This document shows, in pieces, positions 1 through 12,199 of a stretch of 64,000 nucleotides of DNA. The DNA is from Nyssa sinensis (taxonomy: Eukaryota > Streptophyta > Magnoliopsida > Cornales > Nyssaceae). Every line of letters starts with the position of its first letter. Positions within the stretch are counted from its first letter, which is position 1. Position numbers and translations under genes: made by a program. The stretch lies in the NCBI GenBank assembly GCA_008638375.1, contig CM018035.1, forward strand, positions 21,372,307 to 21,436,306. Direction: 5' to 3'. A model generated the notes under the pieces. The model saw only the letters and a program-made list of their open reading frames with translations. It did not search any database and was not told the origin of the DNA.

Positions 1-215
1 CTCAACCTTTTCCAAGAGAGATAATTTTTCCTAACTTAATTGATTCAATTTAGATTGATCGACTACAAGAGCACTCCTCTCTCTCCCACATGACATGAGT
101 TTCGTGATGAGTTTTAAGTTAGATTTCTCAAGATTGATTAACTCATAGAAAATCCTTTTAAAAGCAATCTCAATATTTTCTTCTTCTTCTACACTCTCAT
201 TATAACTAGACACAA
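1..215 (-). pseudogene. Ty1/copia-like gag remnant, distal half
   Basis: Read on the minus strand, this stretch is open from about 213 to a stop near 31. It encodes an acidic run (VEEEEN) followed by a helix rich in Leu, Lys and Asn (YELINLEKSNLKLITKL). In copia-type gag proteins such an acidic, coiled segment follows the zinc knuckle, and a matching knuckle plus acidic tail lies at 11029..11345. The two halves are separated exactly by Element A and its CACAA target duplication, so they were one reading frame before that insertion. The fragment runs off the left edge or stops at 31. Assignment to copia rests on pattern resemblance, not on an alignment. Confidence 0.5.
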
Positions 216-3176
216 TGACACAACCCGAGACCCACCATCTGCGGATCCCGAGTCGCGCACCCGATCCGACATTGCTGCCGAACCAAGGGTTCTTAACTTA
301 CTGCACAAACCATGCTCTTAACATGCAACAACTTAATTGAAGATTTAAAGATAATTAATTATAAAAAGTTACATGTCATACATATTATTCTCAAAAGATG
401 CGGAATACAAAATATTTTTCTTTTACAACTGGTCTACCCAAGACATGGACAACATGGGAGTACTATAAGACTATCTGTACTGAGTATTACACCTGTACTT
501 GCAAAAGTATGTCCATTGCTATTGCTACTACTCGTCTACAGCTTCCTTCCCTGAAAAAAATGTTAGGGAATGGGGTGAGCTTTAAAAAGCTCAGTAAGTA
601 ATTCTCCTTTGCTCTGTCATGTGTACAGGAATATGAAAAGGCATTACCCACAAAGAAAAGTAGGATAAATGCAATTATACTGAGCCAGTCATAAACAATA
701 GAACTCAGCAATGAATGCCATCAATATGAACCCAATAGATCAAGCAAAGAAGATTAGTCTGATGATATACCATAAATTCTGAATAAGGGTTGTGAAAGTT
801 CGTGTTCAAACATAATGAAACAACATGACCAAGCTACGAATAATCACAACACAAGACAATGGTATCAATAAATTGAGATGCCTCAAAAGGGTGGGGCCCG
901 GATACCCCGATGGCTCACATTCGATGCTCGCAGGCCTCATCGAATGATTTTTGCCCTGAGCTCGTATTCAGTGCCGCAGGCATCGCTGAATACTACTGCT
1001 CTAAACACGTATCCGGTACTCGACGGTCTCGTCGGATACGGCTCTGTGCACGATATAAATAAATAATAAATCCCCTGGAGTTGGACCCGAAGGTCATATC
1101 TAGACTCGAAAGTCATAACTGGCATCGGATGGAGATGTGGCTGACCACAAATCCGGCTCTTTAAGGATATATCAAGATCATACAATTTCTGGGTAAGTGA
1201 AATGAATTCACATCTAAATGAAGTACAACTATCTGGCCTTCTAGGCCCTGGGTACAAGTGTACAACAAGAATTCAATGCACAAATGTACTACTGATCAAG
1301 ATATATTCATGTAACATTAACAATACTTTCCACATGATAGAGCAATATCAGTGTGGTTCGATCATTCTGGAAATATATAAGGAGTACAACAATCGCGTAT
1401 GTACAAGAAAGCATGACTTGGCTCAGAATGTAACACATACAGAGATCAGAGATTACTTACCTTTAGCTGTCCTTGGGCTAAAATGATTTAGACTGCTTTT
1501 TCCTTGACTTTCTGTGTTCCTATAATCCATGAAACATATCTCAGTCTATCATCATTTATAAGATGTTATTCATCAAATTATATGTCCTTATTTAATAAGT
1601 TTCTCTTTTCCTAAAATAGGCCCTACCATTGAGTCCAAAATGTCCAAGAAAGTCAGTTTAGGCTTTTACCGATCTTAAATCGGACTTTTGGATTGAAAAT
1701 GGTAAAACTGTCTTTTTGTACTTTACGGGTACTTTTGTTATCGGGACCTCTTTTCATAATTTTGACCTCACTGTTGAATTCAGTGGATCCGAGATAGTAG
1801 AAATACATATATGACTTGTCATATTTGGATATAGGGGTATTTCGGTCATTTTAGTATTATTGCCTTATTTTTTGGGGTCCCGTCTTGTGAAGCGGACCCC
1901 ACCACTGGACTCAGTGGGTCCAAGATAGTAGGAATACATATATAACTTACCTTATTTGGACACCGGACATATTAGGGGTAGTACGGTCATTTACCGTTTA
2001 AGTATCTTTATTTTACGGGACTTCATTTCCAAAATCGGACCCCACTGTTGAGTCCAGAATGCCCGAGATAGTAAAATTACACTATTGGTTTATTAAATTT
2101 GGACTTCATTTGAGTCATTAAATCTCCAAGGGCAATTTAGAAATTTCAATTATTTAATAAAATTATTTAATAAATTATTTAATAAAATCATTTAATAAAT
2201 TATTTTACTATTTTATTATTTTTCTGGGGGCGTATTTGAATTTATTTTTCAAAATCTGGGCCATAGTGTAAATCAGTAAAGCAGTTGGGGGTCAAATCAT
2301 AATTATCAAAAGCTTTGGTCTGAACCAGTTGGTTCAGTTGTCCCTTAAGTGAACCGGTCTGGTTTGTATGTGAACCAACCCGTTTGGTTAGGTTTAAAAC
2401 ATGAGGTTGACGTCATCATGACATCAGCCCTAATGTCAAAAAAATTTAAAAACTTAACTTAAACGACACCGTGTCAGGCCCGTTTAAATCCGGTCGGATC
2501 CTGACCCGATCCAGACCCGAACCCAGTTTGTTTTAACCCGCTATGCACCACGACTTTCCGGTCGTCTTCCCCGGTGGCCCTGCCGGTTTTGGTCACCAGA
2601 AAGTCGCGGCTTCTCTCATTTTTCTCCTATTTTTTACGTCGATTTTTGCATGTTCTTGTACCAAATCCATCCTAAGACTTCATGGAACCTTTTAGAGGTA
2701 TTTTAAACCTCCAATGGCCTGGTTTTTCTAACACCCAAATCAGTTCTCCGATGACTGATTTTTGGCCTTATCACGGCCATTTTTGGTTTCTTTTTCACAA
2801 TATCGCTTGTTTTAGATTCCTGGAAGGATTTCCTCCCTTCCTATACATACAATATTAGGTTTTATTTAACTTATCTCAGACCCCAGATCCGAGGTCCATC
2901 CATGGAGGTTTTTCATGGCTTGGTCTGTTAAGCTTCTTTTTGGCCTTCTAATCAATTTCTAATAGCTTAGGATATTAAAATAACCTTCATGCATGTCTAA
3001 GTAACTTCAAAACCGTATACACATGCTTAATAATTTTAGAGAGAGAAACACATGAAATTTGTGGGTTTACCTCTTTGGTGTGCTATCCTCCTCTCTCCAC
3101 TTCTCTTCTAGTTCCTTTCATCCGAAATAGAGAACTTTCTCTATGTGATTGTATATATATCATAAGTTAGGTTTTC

Positions 3177-3207
<31 letters not shown>

Positions 3208-3676
3208 ACACAAGATTTGATCACCACTGTTTGGCCTGCATATACACTGATGCACTCATATATTCTGACTTCCCAATCTCACACTCAACCCCCTAGTGCA
3301 CTCATTGCTTGCCTATATATATGTACATATATATATATATAGCTTAGGTGTGTATGTATATATAGACATGTACATAATCATGTTCATATATATGTATATA
3401 ATTATTTATTTTATTTTATTATTTTCTTTTTCTTTTCAATTTTTAATATGCATATATATATATATATATATATATACATTCAACCGTATATATATACATA
3501 TACATGCACATTTATACATGTATGTCAAACGTACTAATAATAATAATAATATATTTATAACTTACATTTAAACATGTGCATATGTAATTGCACGTTTTTC
3601 TATAAAATAGGGCTTATAGGTCATGACCCGGTCTAACCCGAGTCAGGTACTGGCTAGCTCGGGTTAGGGTATTACA
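216..3676 (-). repeat. Element A 3' LTR
   Basis: This is the 3' LTR of Element A in minus-strand terms, 3461 bp. It matches 7655..11028 along its length with scattered substitutions and small indels. It holds a CT run near 3176..3207, TA-rich microsatellites at 3315..3480 and a GTAAG splice-donor-like site near 1455 (minus). Short open frames recur in both LTRs but drift and are not genes. Confidence 0.92.
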
Positions 3677-3694
3677 TTCTTACCCCTTTAAAAC
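3677..3694 (-). other. Element A polypurine tract
   Basis: On the minus strand the bases just before the 3' LTR read TTTTAAAGGGGTAAGAA. This is a typical AAAGGGG polypurine tract for plus-strand DNA priming, directly abutting TGTAATACCC. Confidence 0.75.
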
Positions 3695-3720
3695 AAGTTT
3701 TTCCTCAAACTTAGCTCTTG

Positions 3721-3855
3721 CTAGGACTGAAATAACTGGGGGTACTTAGCTTTCTTGACATCCTCCCTTTCCCAAGTAGCTTCTTCAATTTGGTGATTTT
3801 TCCATAGGACTTTGACTAAAGAATCGTCTGGTTACGCAGCGTTTGTTTTTGTTTG
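3721..3855 (-). pseudogene. Element A chromodomain remnant (end of pol)
   Basis: Minus-strand translation gives the chromovirus C-terminal signature. LVKVLWKNHQIEEATWE is followed by REDVKKAKYP and LFQS, then a stop at 3721..3723. Upstream an LRNQTI segment is read in a different frame, so one frameshift has occurred. In the family this chromodomain ends integrase and guides insertion into chromatin. Position just before the polypurine tract is as expected. Confidence 0.8.
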
Positions 3856-4415
3856 TCCAGAATCTGCATTGGCTGCTCTATGCAACCATTTTTTTCTGAA
3901 CATTTAATGGCTCATGTTCTATTACTGTGTATTACCCATTGTGATGTTTTAGTACCTTTTTGGATTATACTATTCTTATTTTATACTGGGCTTTCCTTAA
4001 TCTCAAAATTTTCACGAGATTATAACTTTTGTTAATTACCTTGGTAACTGTACCAGTCACTGCACACTTTGTACCCTAATAGTAGGTACATTTTGGGAAT
4101 ACACCGCTCTTGATCTGAATCTGGTTTCCATTGACTTTTGGCTTTATGCTTCCGACTTGGTCGAATTTCGGTATTATTATTTGACCCCTGAGTTTAATTG
4201 AAATTACTTTAGTTTATTCGAGATTTATGTTTGGATTCAGTGGTCATTATACTACTCAACTCGACCTTCCTCAAGCCATATGTACTCGGCTGGGTCTACT
4301 CTGGGCAGCTAATAAACGTTGCCCGACCAGCTGTATTCTCCCGATGGTTTCTTTCATACCATGGTATAACTTGGCTAGATGTTTATATTAACTTGATAAA
4401 ATTTTCTGCTAAGAA

Positions 4416-4537
4416 TCAAGTTTTGTAGTCACGTCGATTCAAGTTTTATAGTGACATCAAATCAAGTTTTACAGTGACATCAAATCAAGTTTTACAGTGA
4501 CATCAAATCAAGTTTTACAGTGACATCAAATCATTTT
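4416..4537. repeat. 25-bp tandem repeat inside Element A
   Basis: Four to five copies of a 25-bp unit (core AAGTTTTACAGTGACATC) stand head to tail. The last three are near-identical and the first is diverged. It lies between the integrase core and chromodomain remnants, where coding sequence would be expected, so it expanded after the pol frame had decayed or was deleted. Confidence 0.85.
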
Positions 4538-4559
4538 TCTCTTTTTCTAATATTCTTAA

Positions 4560-5340
4560 GAGTATCTCAAACTCTCACATGAATTTCAATTCCTTTCTAT
4601 GGTTCCTCCATGGAGTCGAACCATCTCCTTGATGTAAAGTTCAACTAGTCGTCCTAAATTCTGTGTTGTCTTAATCGTGAGGAAGTGAGCTATCTTGGTA
4701 AGTCTATCCACAGTAACTCATATGCTATCATTCCCTTTTGACGTCCTTGGCAATCTTGACACAAAATCTATAGTAATATACTCCCATTTCCACCCCGGTA
4801 GTGGAAGCGACTACAAGAGTCTTCCGGATTTCTGATGTTCTACTTTAATCACTAGCAGCCCCTACAGCGCGCCACATACTTAGTCAGGTCTTATTTTATT
4901 TCAAACTACCATTAAGTAGTTCTGTCATCATGATGCTTTCTGGTATTCTCTAGGCGTATGACACATCTTGAACCGTGCATCTTATTGAAAACATTCCTTT
5001 TGATTTCTAGCATACCTGATTCACAGACGCAATACTCCATCTTGGATAACACTTTCTAAAGCCTTACCCAACTCAACCCCCTGATGGAGTCTGATCGATG
5101 CTATACCTAGGTCTGTGACTCCCTAGTCCTGTCTATAATAGATAGGCCAACTGTGACATTGACACGTAGTGCCACTAAGCGATGTATAACCATCTCGATC
5201 TTCGTATCCTCTAGTTCCCCCAGTAACTTTACCCGAGTTGTAATTGGATGAGCTAAACCTTCTAACAACTGTTAGCTAAGGGCGTTAACTACCACATTAC
5301 TTTCCCCTTCGGTTTCTCTGTCCTTATCTAAGATTTAAGT
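4560..5340 (-). pseudogene. Element A RNase H end and integrase remnant
   Basis: Read on the minus strand from 5335 downwards, the RNase H end shows as GESNVVVNALS (family form: NVVADALS). Next come a SVIQDGVLRL segment, a zinc-finger remnant (YVARCRGC, then KVEHQKSGRLL), and the catalytic core start LPLPGWKWEYITIDFVSRLP. VTVDRLTKIAHFLTIKTT and LYIKEMVRLHG follow. These are the hallmark blocks of gypsy integrase, with the first catalytic Asp in TIDF. Stops and frame changes separate the blocks, so no functional protein is possible. Confidence 0.82.
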
Positions 5341-7230
5341 TTCCTAGCATCAATATGGTTCCAAAATTCTCTTACTATTTATAGATCTTCGCTTCTTTTA
5401 CGCTCGTAAGCACTCTTGTAGTGAATTCTACGATTTCGTATATTATCTTATTTCACAATTCTCTCCAACTGATTCACTACTTCCTTAGTTTCTTTGCCAT
5501 CATTTAGATTACATTAATTCTTAAAGTTACTCGAGTTATTTATCACTTACTACCCGTTAGGTTGACAGAGTATCATCCCCGTTTGAGTTAATTCGCTATT
5601 CAGATCACTTCTAAAATTTCTCAAATTTTGCATATGAGTATGTCCTCAGAATTATTTGTATTTCAAAATGTAACTTCCAACGGTCTCATTTGCTTAGTAA
5701 CTATCTTCGAAACTCTTATCATCTTTAACCTTTTTAGGTTTTATTTATAACTTACTCGAGACTTTTCGCATTCTTGTTATGTCGTTAATCAATTATTTAA
5801 ATCAATAAGGTTTATCAACTCCCCGGTACTTACCCCTTTTGAGTTGCCTTATTTTCCTTCAGGAGTATTCAAATCAGACGTCACACGTCACTAATACTGT
5901 TCTCTCAATTGTTACCATTCTGTCCAAACGTCACCATAAACTCTACTACCCTTTTAGGGTATCCCCAACTATTCAGATATGGTTGTCGGATCCACCCACA
6001 CAATTCCCACTTTATATTACCTTCTATCTTTCAATGTGATCTAATTATTGCCTTCGTTCATTGTGGAACGTCTGATTCTCACAATATAGGGCAATCATGT
6101 AACCATAAGATCAAGTCTAGGTATAGAAATTCGATTCTCAATGGTTTCCTCAATATAGAACAATCATCAACTGTAATCCAATAGATATCAATTACGCACC
6201 TCCATAAGACAAAATAATCATCAAGGATTATTTATTTCACTACTGTTATGACCCATTTTTTTTAAATAGGACCACTATTTCTTACTCAAGCCTTATTTAT
6301 CTGTCTATATCATTCATCGAAACCCCCTTCAATGTTTTCAGTATCAACTCAAACATTCTTATCAGTTATCTTTCAGTATGCTACCATGCTTAAGGATCAC
6401 TATTCGTTACTTACCTTAGTTGCCCAAGAATCATTAAGTTTTATCATTACACAGTCTCTTTTTAACAGCTTGTTAACCATTAGTCTCCTAACTTTCTTTT
6501 ATCTTCTAATAGTTACAAATCATTTAATTGTTCTAAATCATTAATTCCTTCCCCAGATTGGCTAAGAACTGTACACTTATGATCTATACCTCATATGCTT
6601 GATGTATATCATTCTCTACCAATGGTGTCTCTAATGTATAACATTCTTCGATCATGACTCTTCCAAGAGTCGTTAGTCATTCAATTTCGCTTTTCGAGCA
6701 ATCATTTATAACTATAATAGTAGGCAGTTCATTCCAAAATTTGTAAATCTTAGCATTTATATCTATTATAGCACTTTGCAGTTATCAATCACTCAACTCA
6801 TCAATGCCTTTAGAAATTCTATGATTATCAGCTCAACTAATAATCCTGTATCTATGTCACTCATTCCACTTGTTTCATGCATAAGATCTATCATTAACTA
6901 TTCTATTGGTAGGAATTGAACAGTTAGCATATGACTCAAAAGTTTTGTGTTCTATGTTCTACCAACAGTTCAAATTCCAAATCAATCTAGTAAGAAATGC
7001 AGAGAGCAATTTCATACTTAAGGCTCGCATACGACAATGTCATAACTAACTGATAAAAATACCTGAAGCTACCAAAGGGTAGCTTGCATGTCTCCCATAG
7101 CTGTAGGGGGATCGCGCTCTGAGCATATCTGTTCCTTATCTTGTGTTTGGACTCCAATCGGCATGGATGATAATGGTTTTATAGCATGAGACGTGGATCC
7201 TTCTTCTTGTGGATCCTTCTTAACACTTTT
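5341..7230 (-). other. Decayed interior of Element A, no readable gene
   Basis: This stretch should hold protease and reverse transcriptase in a Ty3/gypsy element. I cannot recognise an FIDD/YVDD block or a DTG protease block in it on the minus strand. It is AT-rich and dense in stops in all frames. Either it is very decayed or it has been replaced and partly deleted. Confidence 0.45.
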
Positions 7231-7518
7231 CTAAGGACAATTTATCCTAAAATGTCCAGGCTGCTCACAATGATAGCAGAGATTGGTGTCTTTGAGACAC
7301 TTCCCATCGTGGTACTTATGGCAACTGGAACACTTAACCTTTACTTTTCTCAGTTTTGTCTTAAGTTTAGAGGATGAGGTTCCTTTTTTTTTGTTCTTGT
7401 TATCCTTGGACTGTTGATTTCGAGGAATCAGTTCAATAATTCTTTCTACAAGTCGTTCCATCCTCTCTAGTCTGTTTGTAAGGTCCAAATCACTTTGGTT
7501 ACTTCTTGTGTTCTCCAT
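7231..7518 (-). pseudogene. gag: Element A short gag with zinc knuckle, capsid missing
   Basis: A 95-residue minus-strand frame starts at 7518, about 120 bp after the primer site, as expected for gag. Its N-terminus (LTNRLERMERLVERIIELI) is the helix normally preceding the capsid. A Lys-rich stretch follows, and then two Cys-containing motifs: a degenerate CSSCHKYHDGKC and a canonical CCHC knuckle, CYHCEQPGHFRINC. A normal gypsy gag is about 350-500 residues, so the whole Retrotrans_gag capsid region is absent between helix and knuckle. The frame itself is clean, so the loss is by deletion. Element B shows the same architecture. A nucleic-acid-binding role is inferred only from the knuckle. 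Confidence 0.75.
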
Positions 7519-7638
7519 TGCTGTAAAAGATCAATGGTTATGACGTATATAATGTTCTATCTATTTGACTAACTATACTTTGTACTATTGTAATACTAGT
7601 ACCTTAGTCTTATCTCCCATGAACACTATGTAAACAAA

Positions 7639-7652
7639 TGCTCTAATACCAA
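7639..7652 (-). other. Element A primer-binding site (tRNA-Met type)
   Basis: On the minus strand, one base pair beyond the 5' LTR end, the sequence reads TTGGTATTAGAGC. This is one mismatch from the plant initiator-Met form TTGGTATCAGAGC, complementary to the tRNA 3' end. Confidence 0.85.
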
Positions 7653-7654
7653 GC

Positions 7655-10600
7655 TGACACGACCCGAGACCCACCCTCTGCAGATCCCGAGTCGCGCATC
7701 GGATCCGACATTGCTGCCGAACCAAGGGTTCTTAACTTACTGCACAAATCGTGCTCTTAACATGCAACAACTTAATTGCAGAAGATTTAAAGATAATTAA
7801 TTATAAAAAGTTGCATGTCATTCATATTGTTCTCAAAAGATGCGAAATACAAAATATTTTTCTTTTACAACTGGTCTACCCAAGACGTGGACAACATGGG
7901 AGTACTATAAGACTATCTGTACTTAGTATTACACCTGTACTTGCAAAAGTATGTCCACTGCTATTGCTACTACTCGTCTACAGCTTCCTTCCCTGAAAAA
8001 AATGTTAGGGAATGGGGTGAGCTTTAAAAAGCTCAGTAAGTAATTCTCCTTTGCTCTGTCATATGTACAGGAATATGAAAAGGCATTACCCACAAAGAAA
8101 AGTAGGATAAATACAATTATACTAGCCAGTCATCAATAATAGAACTCAGCAATGAATGCCATCAATATGAATCCAATAGATCAAGCAAAGAAGATCAGTC
8201 TGATGATATACCATAAATTCTGAATAAGGGTTGTGAAAGTTCGTGTTCAAACATAATGAACAACATGACCAAGCTACGAATAATCACAACACAAGATAAT
8301 GGTATCAATAAATTGAGATGCCTCAAAAGGGTGGGGCCCGGATACCCCGATGGCTCACATTCGATGCTCGTAGGCCTCATCGAATGATTTTTGCCCTGAG
8401 CTCGTATTCAGTGCCGCAGGAATCGCTGAATACTACTGCTCTGAACACGTATCCGGTACTCGACAATCTCATCGAATACGACTCTGTGCACGATATAAAT
8501 AAATAATAAATCCCCCGGAGTTGGACCCGAAGGTCATATCTAGACCCGAAGGTCATACATTCTGACCACAAATCTGGCTCTTTAAGGATATATCAAGATC
8601 ATACAATTTTTGGGTAAGTGAAATGAATTCACATCTGAATCAAGTACAACTATCTAGCCTTCTCGGCCCTGGGTACAAGTGTACAACAAAAACTCAATGC
8701 ACAAATGTACTACTAATCAAGATATATTCATGTAACATCAACAATACTTTCCATATGATAGAACAATATCAGTGTGGTTCGATCATTCTGGAAATATATA
8801 AGGAGTACAACAATCGTGTACGTACAAGAAAGCATGACTTAGCTCGGAATGTAACACATACAGAGATCAGAGATTACTTACCTTTAGCTGTCCTTGGGCT
8901 AAAATGATTTAGACTGCTTTTTCCTTGACTTTCTGTGTTCCTATAATCCACGAAACATATCTCAGTCTATCATCATTTATAAGATGCTATTCATCAAATT
9001 ATATGTCCTTATTTAATAAGTTTCTCTTTTCCTAAAATAGGCCCTACCATTGAGTCCAAAATGTCCAAGAAAGTCGGTTTAGGCTTTTACCGATCTTAAA
9101 TCAGACTTCTGGATTGAAAAGGGCAAAACTATCTTTTTGTACTTTACAGGTACTTTTGTTCTCGGGACCTCTTTTCATAATTTTGACCTCACCGTTGAAT
9201 TTAGTGGATCCAAGATAGTAGAAATACATATATGACTTGTCTTATTTGGATATAAGGGTATTTCGATCATTTTAGTATTTATGTCCTATTTTTTGGGGTC
9301 CCGTCTCGTGAAACGGACCCCACCATTGGACTTAGTGGATCCAAGATAGTAGGAATACATATATAACTTACCTTATTTGGACACCGGACATATTAGGGGT
9401 AGTACGGTCATTTACCGTTTAAGTATCTTTATTTTACGGGGCTTCATTTCCAAAATCGGACCCCAGCGTTGAGTTCGGCATGCTCGTAATAGTAAAACTA
9501 CACTATTGGTTTACTAAATTTGGACTTCATTTGAGTCATTAAATGTCCAAGGGCGATTTAGAAATTTTAATCATTTAATAAATTATTTTACTATTTTATT
9601 ATTTTTCTGGGGGCGTATTGAATTTATTTTTCAAAATCTGGGCCATAGTGTAAATCAGTAAAGCAGTTGGGGGTCAAATCATAATTATCAAAAGCTTTGG
9701 TCTGACCCAGTTGGTTCAGTTGTCCCTTAAATGAACCAGTCTAGTTTCTATGTGAACCAACCGGTTTGGTTCGGTTTAAAACGTGAGGCTGACGTCATGA
9801 TGATGTCAGCCCTAATGTCAAAAAAATTTAAAAACTTAACTTAAACGACACCGTGTCAGGCCCATTTAAATTCGGTCGGATCCCGACCTGATCTAGACCC
9901 GAACCCGGTTTGTTTTAACCCGCTATGCACCACGACTTTCCGGTCGTCTTCCCCGGTGGCCCTGCCGGCGCCGGTCACCGAAAAGTTGCGGCTTCTCTCA
10001 TTTTTCTCCTATTTTTTACGTCGATTTTTGCATGTTCTTGTACCAAATCCATCCTAAGACTTCATAGAACCTTTTAGAGGTATTTTAAACCTCCAATGGC
10101 CTGGTTTTTCTAACACCCAAATCAGTTCTCCGGTGACTGATTTTTGGCCTTATCACGGCCATTTTTGGTTTGTTTTTCACAATATAACTTGTTTTAGATT
10201 CCTAGAAGGATTTCCTCCCTTCCTGTACATACAATATTAGGTTTTATTTAACTTATCTCAGACCCCAGATCCGAGGTCCATCTATGGAGGTTTTTCATGG
10301 CTTAGTCTGTTAAGCTTCTTTTTGGCCTTCTAATCAATTTCTAATAGCTTAGGATATTAAAATAACCTTCATGCATGTCTAAGTAACTTTAAAACCGTAT
10401 ACACATGCTTAACAATTTTAGAGAGAGAAACACATGAAATTTGTGGGTTTACCTCTTTGGTGTGCTATCCTCCTCTCTCCACTTCTCTTCTAGTTCCTTT
10501 CATCTGAAATAGAGAACTTTCTCTATGTGATTATATATATATCATAAGTTAGGTTTTCTCTCTCTCTCTCTCTCTCTACACAAGATCTGATCACCACTGT

Positions 10601-11028
10601 TTGGCCTGCATATACACTGATGCACTCATATATTCTGATTCCCCAATCTCACACTCAACCCCCTAGTGCACTCATTGCTTACCTATATATATATATATAT
10701 ATATATATATAGCTTAGGTGTGTATGTATATATAGACATGTACATAATCATGTTCATATATATATATAATTATTATTATTATTTTTTTCTTTTTCTTTTC
10801 AAATTTTAATATGCATATATATATATATATACATTCAACCGTATATATATACATATACATGCACATTTATACATGTATGTCAAACGTAATAATAATAATA
10901 ATATATTTATAACTTACATTTAAACATGTGCATATGTAATTGCACATTTTTTTGTAAAATCGGGCTTATAGGTCATGACCCGGTCTAACCCGGGTCGGGT
11001 ACTGGCTCTCTCGAGTTAGGGTATTACA
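7655..11028 (-). repeat. Element A 5' LTR
   Basis: 3374 bp, the minus-strand 5' LTR. It matches 216..3676. Length differences come mainly from microsatellites (CT run near 10558, TA runs near 10685 and 10815) and a small deletion near 9570. It is followed directly by the CACAA duplication. Confidence 0.92.
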
Positions 11029-11345
11029 CACAAGGCTTTTGTTGTCATCATGATCTTCATCCACAATGGATGAGGATCCTTCACAGACATTGGTGACACT
11101 TGTGAAAGCCAAGAATTGAATTTCTCACCTTCTTCTTCTTCATCATCCTCGTCCTCTTTATCATCTCCATCATCTTCGGAAAAAGATGTTTTCATTTATC
11201 TCCTACTTCTAGAATTTTCCTTTCTTTTATTTGGGAAATCGACCGCTATGTGCCCAAAATTATGGCAATCATAGCACTCAATAGGTTTGGAGGAGGATTG
11301 TGATAAAGGTCTTATTCTATCACTACTAGAAGAAGATTTGTGGAC
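11029..11345 (-). pseudogene. Ty1/copia-like gag remnant, zinc-knuckle half
   Basis: Minus-strand translation gives a Ser-rich stretch, a zinc knuckle CYDCHNFGHIAVDF whose last Cys has become Phe, then basic residues and a stop. An acidic run (DDGDDKEDEDDEEEEGE) follows. Knuckle followed by an acidic tail is the pattern of copia gag proteins. The frame continues at 1..215 beyond Element A. The stop after the basic stretch and the lost Cys mark it as dead. Confidence 0.6.
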
Positions 11346-12199
11346 TTTACCTCTTGAGAGTTAGAATTTTCTAAAAATCTTTTACTTGAGCTTTGAGATC
11401 TTTTACGTAGTTCATTGCTCACTGGAAAGTTTTTGAGCCATACAGGGCTTGATTGATTGATTACTTGCTTTTTTTCATGAAAAATGTTCCTTTTGATGCG
11501 GCAAATATTTTCTTTTCTTTGATTTTTTGACTCTTTCTTGATGATTGTTTCTCACTTCCTTGCTTGTAAATGTTTTTCTCTGGTGAGGCAAAGATACTAT
11601 TTTCACATCTTTCGATTCTTCTTTGATGATTCTTACTTCCTTGCCTGGAAATGTTTTCTTTCACACTAGGCAAAGATATTTATTCTCTTTGCTTTTCGAT
11701 TCTTCTATGAAGACATTGTGAGATTGCACATATAGTAGGCTTCCCCCCTTTAAGGTTTGGTAGATGGGTTTAAGAAAGAAAGACCAATCAAGTAGGCTCA
11801 AAGTGTTTGCAAATGGATATTTTGATATGAGTGATAGGGTAGATTTGGTTTGCCAAATGATGGCCTCCTATCCGTGGAATTTCTTACTTTTAGGAAACAG
11901 TCACATTGTTTAGACTCAAGATGTTAATGTCTGCTTAGGGTCATGGTCATTATCTTCTTTGGATGGTGAGTGAATAAGACAAGATGCCTTTTAGACAAAT
12001 GGATGAATTAGTGAAAAATGAGAAAATCAAGATGATTGATGATGCTCAGATTAAAAAATTCAATCTTATTATGAAATTGATGACAAACATTTTCTTAAAT
12101 AATCAAGATAAATCACAAAACTGTTTTGTTGAAAGTTTTTGGAAAGAATCTTCATTGAAAAATGGGGAAAGACAAATAGAAATAATCTATGAAGAATAA
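11346..12199. other. Unassigned spacer with degenerate tandem repeats
   Basis: This is the boundary zone between the copia remnant and the Ogre-like gag. I recognise no protein. At 11480..11720 a unit of roughly 85-95 bp recurs about three times (shared words CTTCCTTGC, AAATGTTT, GGCAAAGATA). A 71-codon plus-strand frame at 11984..12199 has no recognisable motif and is probably chance. Confidence 0.45.

Larger units (their letters stand above)
216..11028 (-). mobile_element. Element A: complete, decayed Tekay-like Ty3/gypsy chromovirus
   Basis: Two long direct repeats (216..3676 and 7655..11028) bound a 4.0 kb interior. Read on the minus strand, each LTR starts TGTAATACCC and ends TGTCA. The flanks carry the same 5 bp, CACAA, at 211..215 and 11029..11033. 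A tRNA-Met-type primer site adjoins the higher-coordinate LTR and a purine tract adjoins the lower one, which fixes the minus orientation. The interior gives, in order, a short gag with zinc knuckle, RNase H, integrase and chromodomain remnants. That order and the 3.4 kb LTRs fit the Tekay/Del clade. The interior is shorter than the usual 4.5-5 kb and full of stops. By eye the LTRs differ by several percent, so this is an old insertion. It interrupts a copia-like gag. Confidence 0.93.

Noticed and set aside
878..1486. Frames at 878..1066 and 1202..1486 that recur at 8318..8506 and 8623..8907
   Set aside because: They recur only because both lie in the two LTRs of Element A. They run antisense to the element and show no domain.
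3296..3571. 91-codon plus-strand frame rich in Tyr, Ile and His
   Set aside because: It is a translation of TA/CA microsatellite sequence in the Element A LTR.
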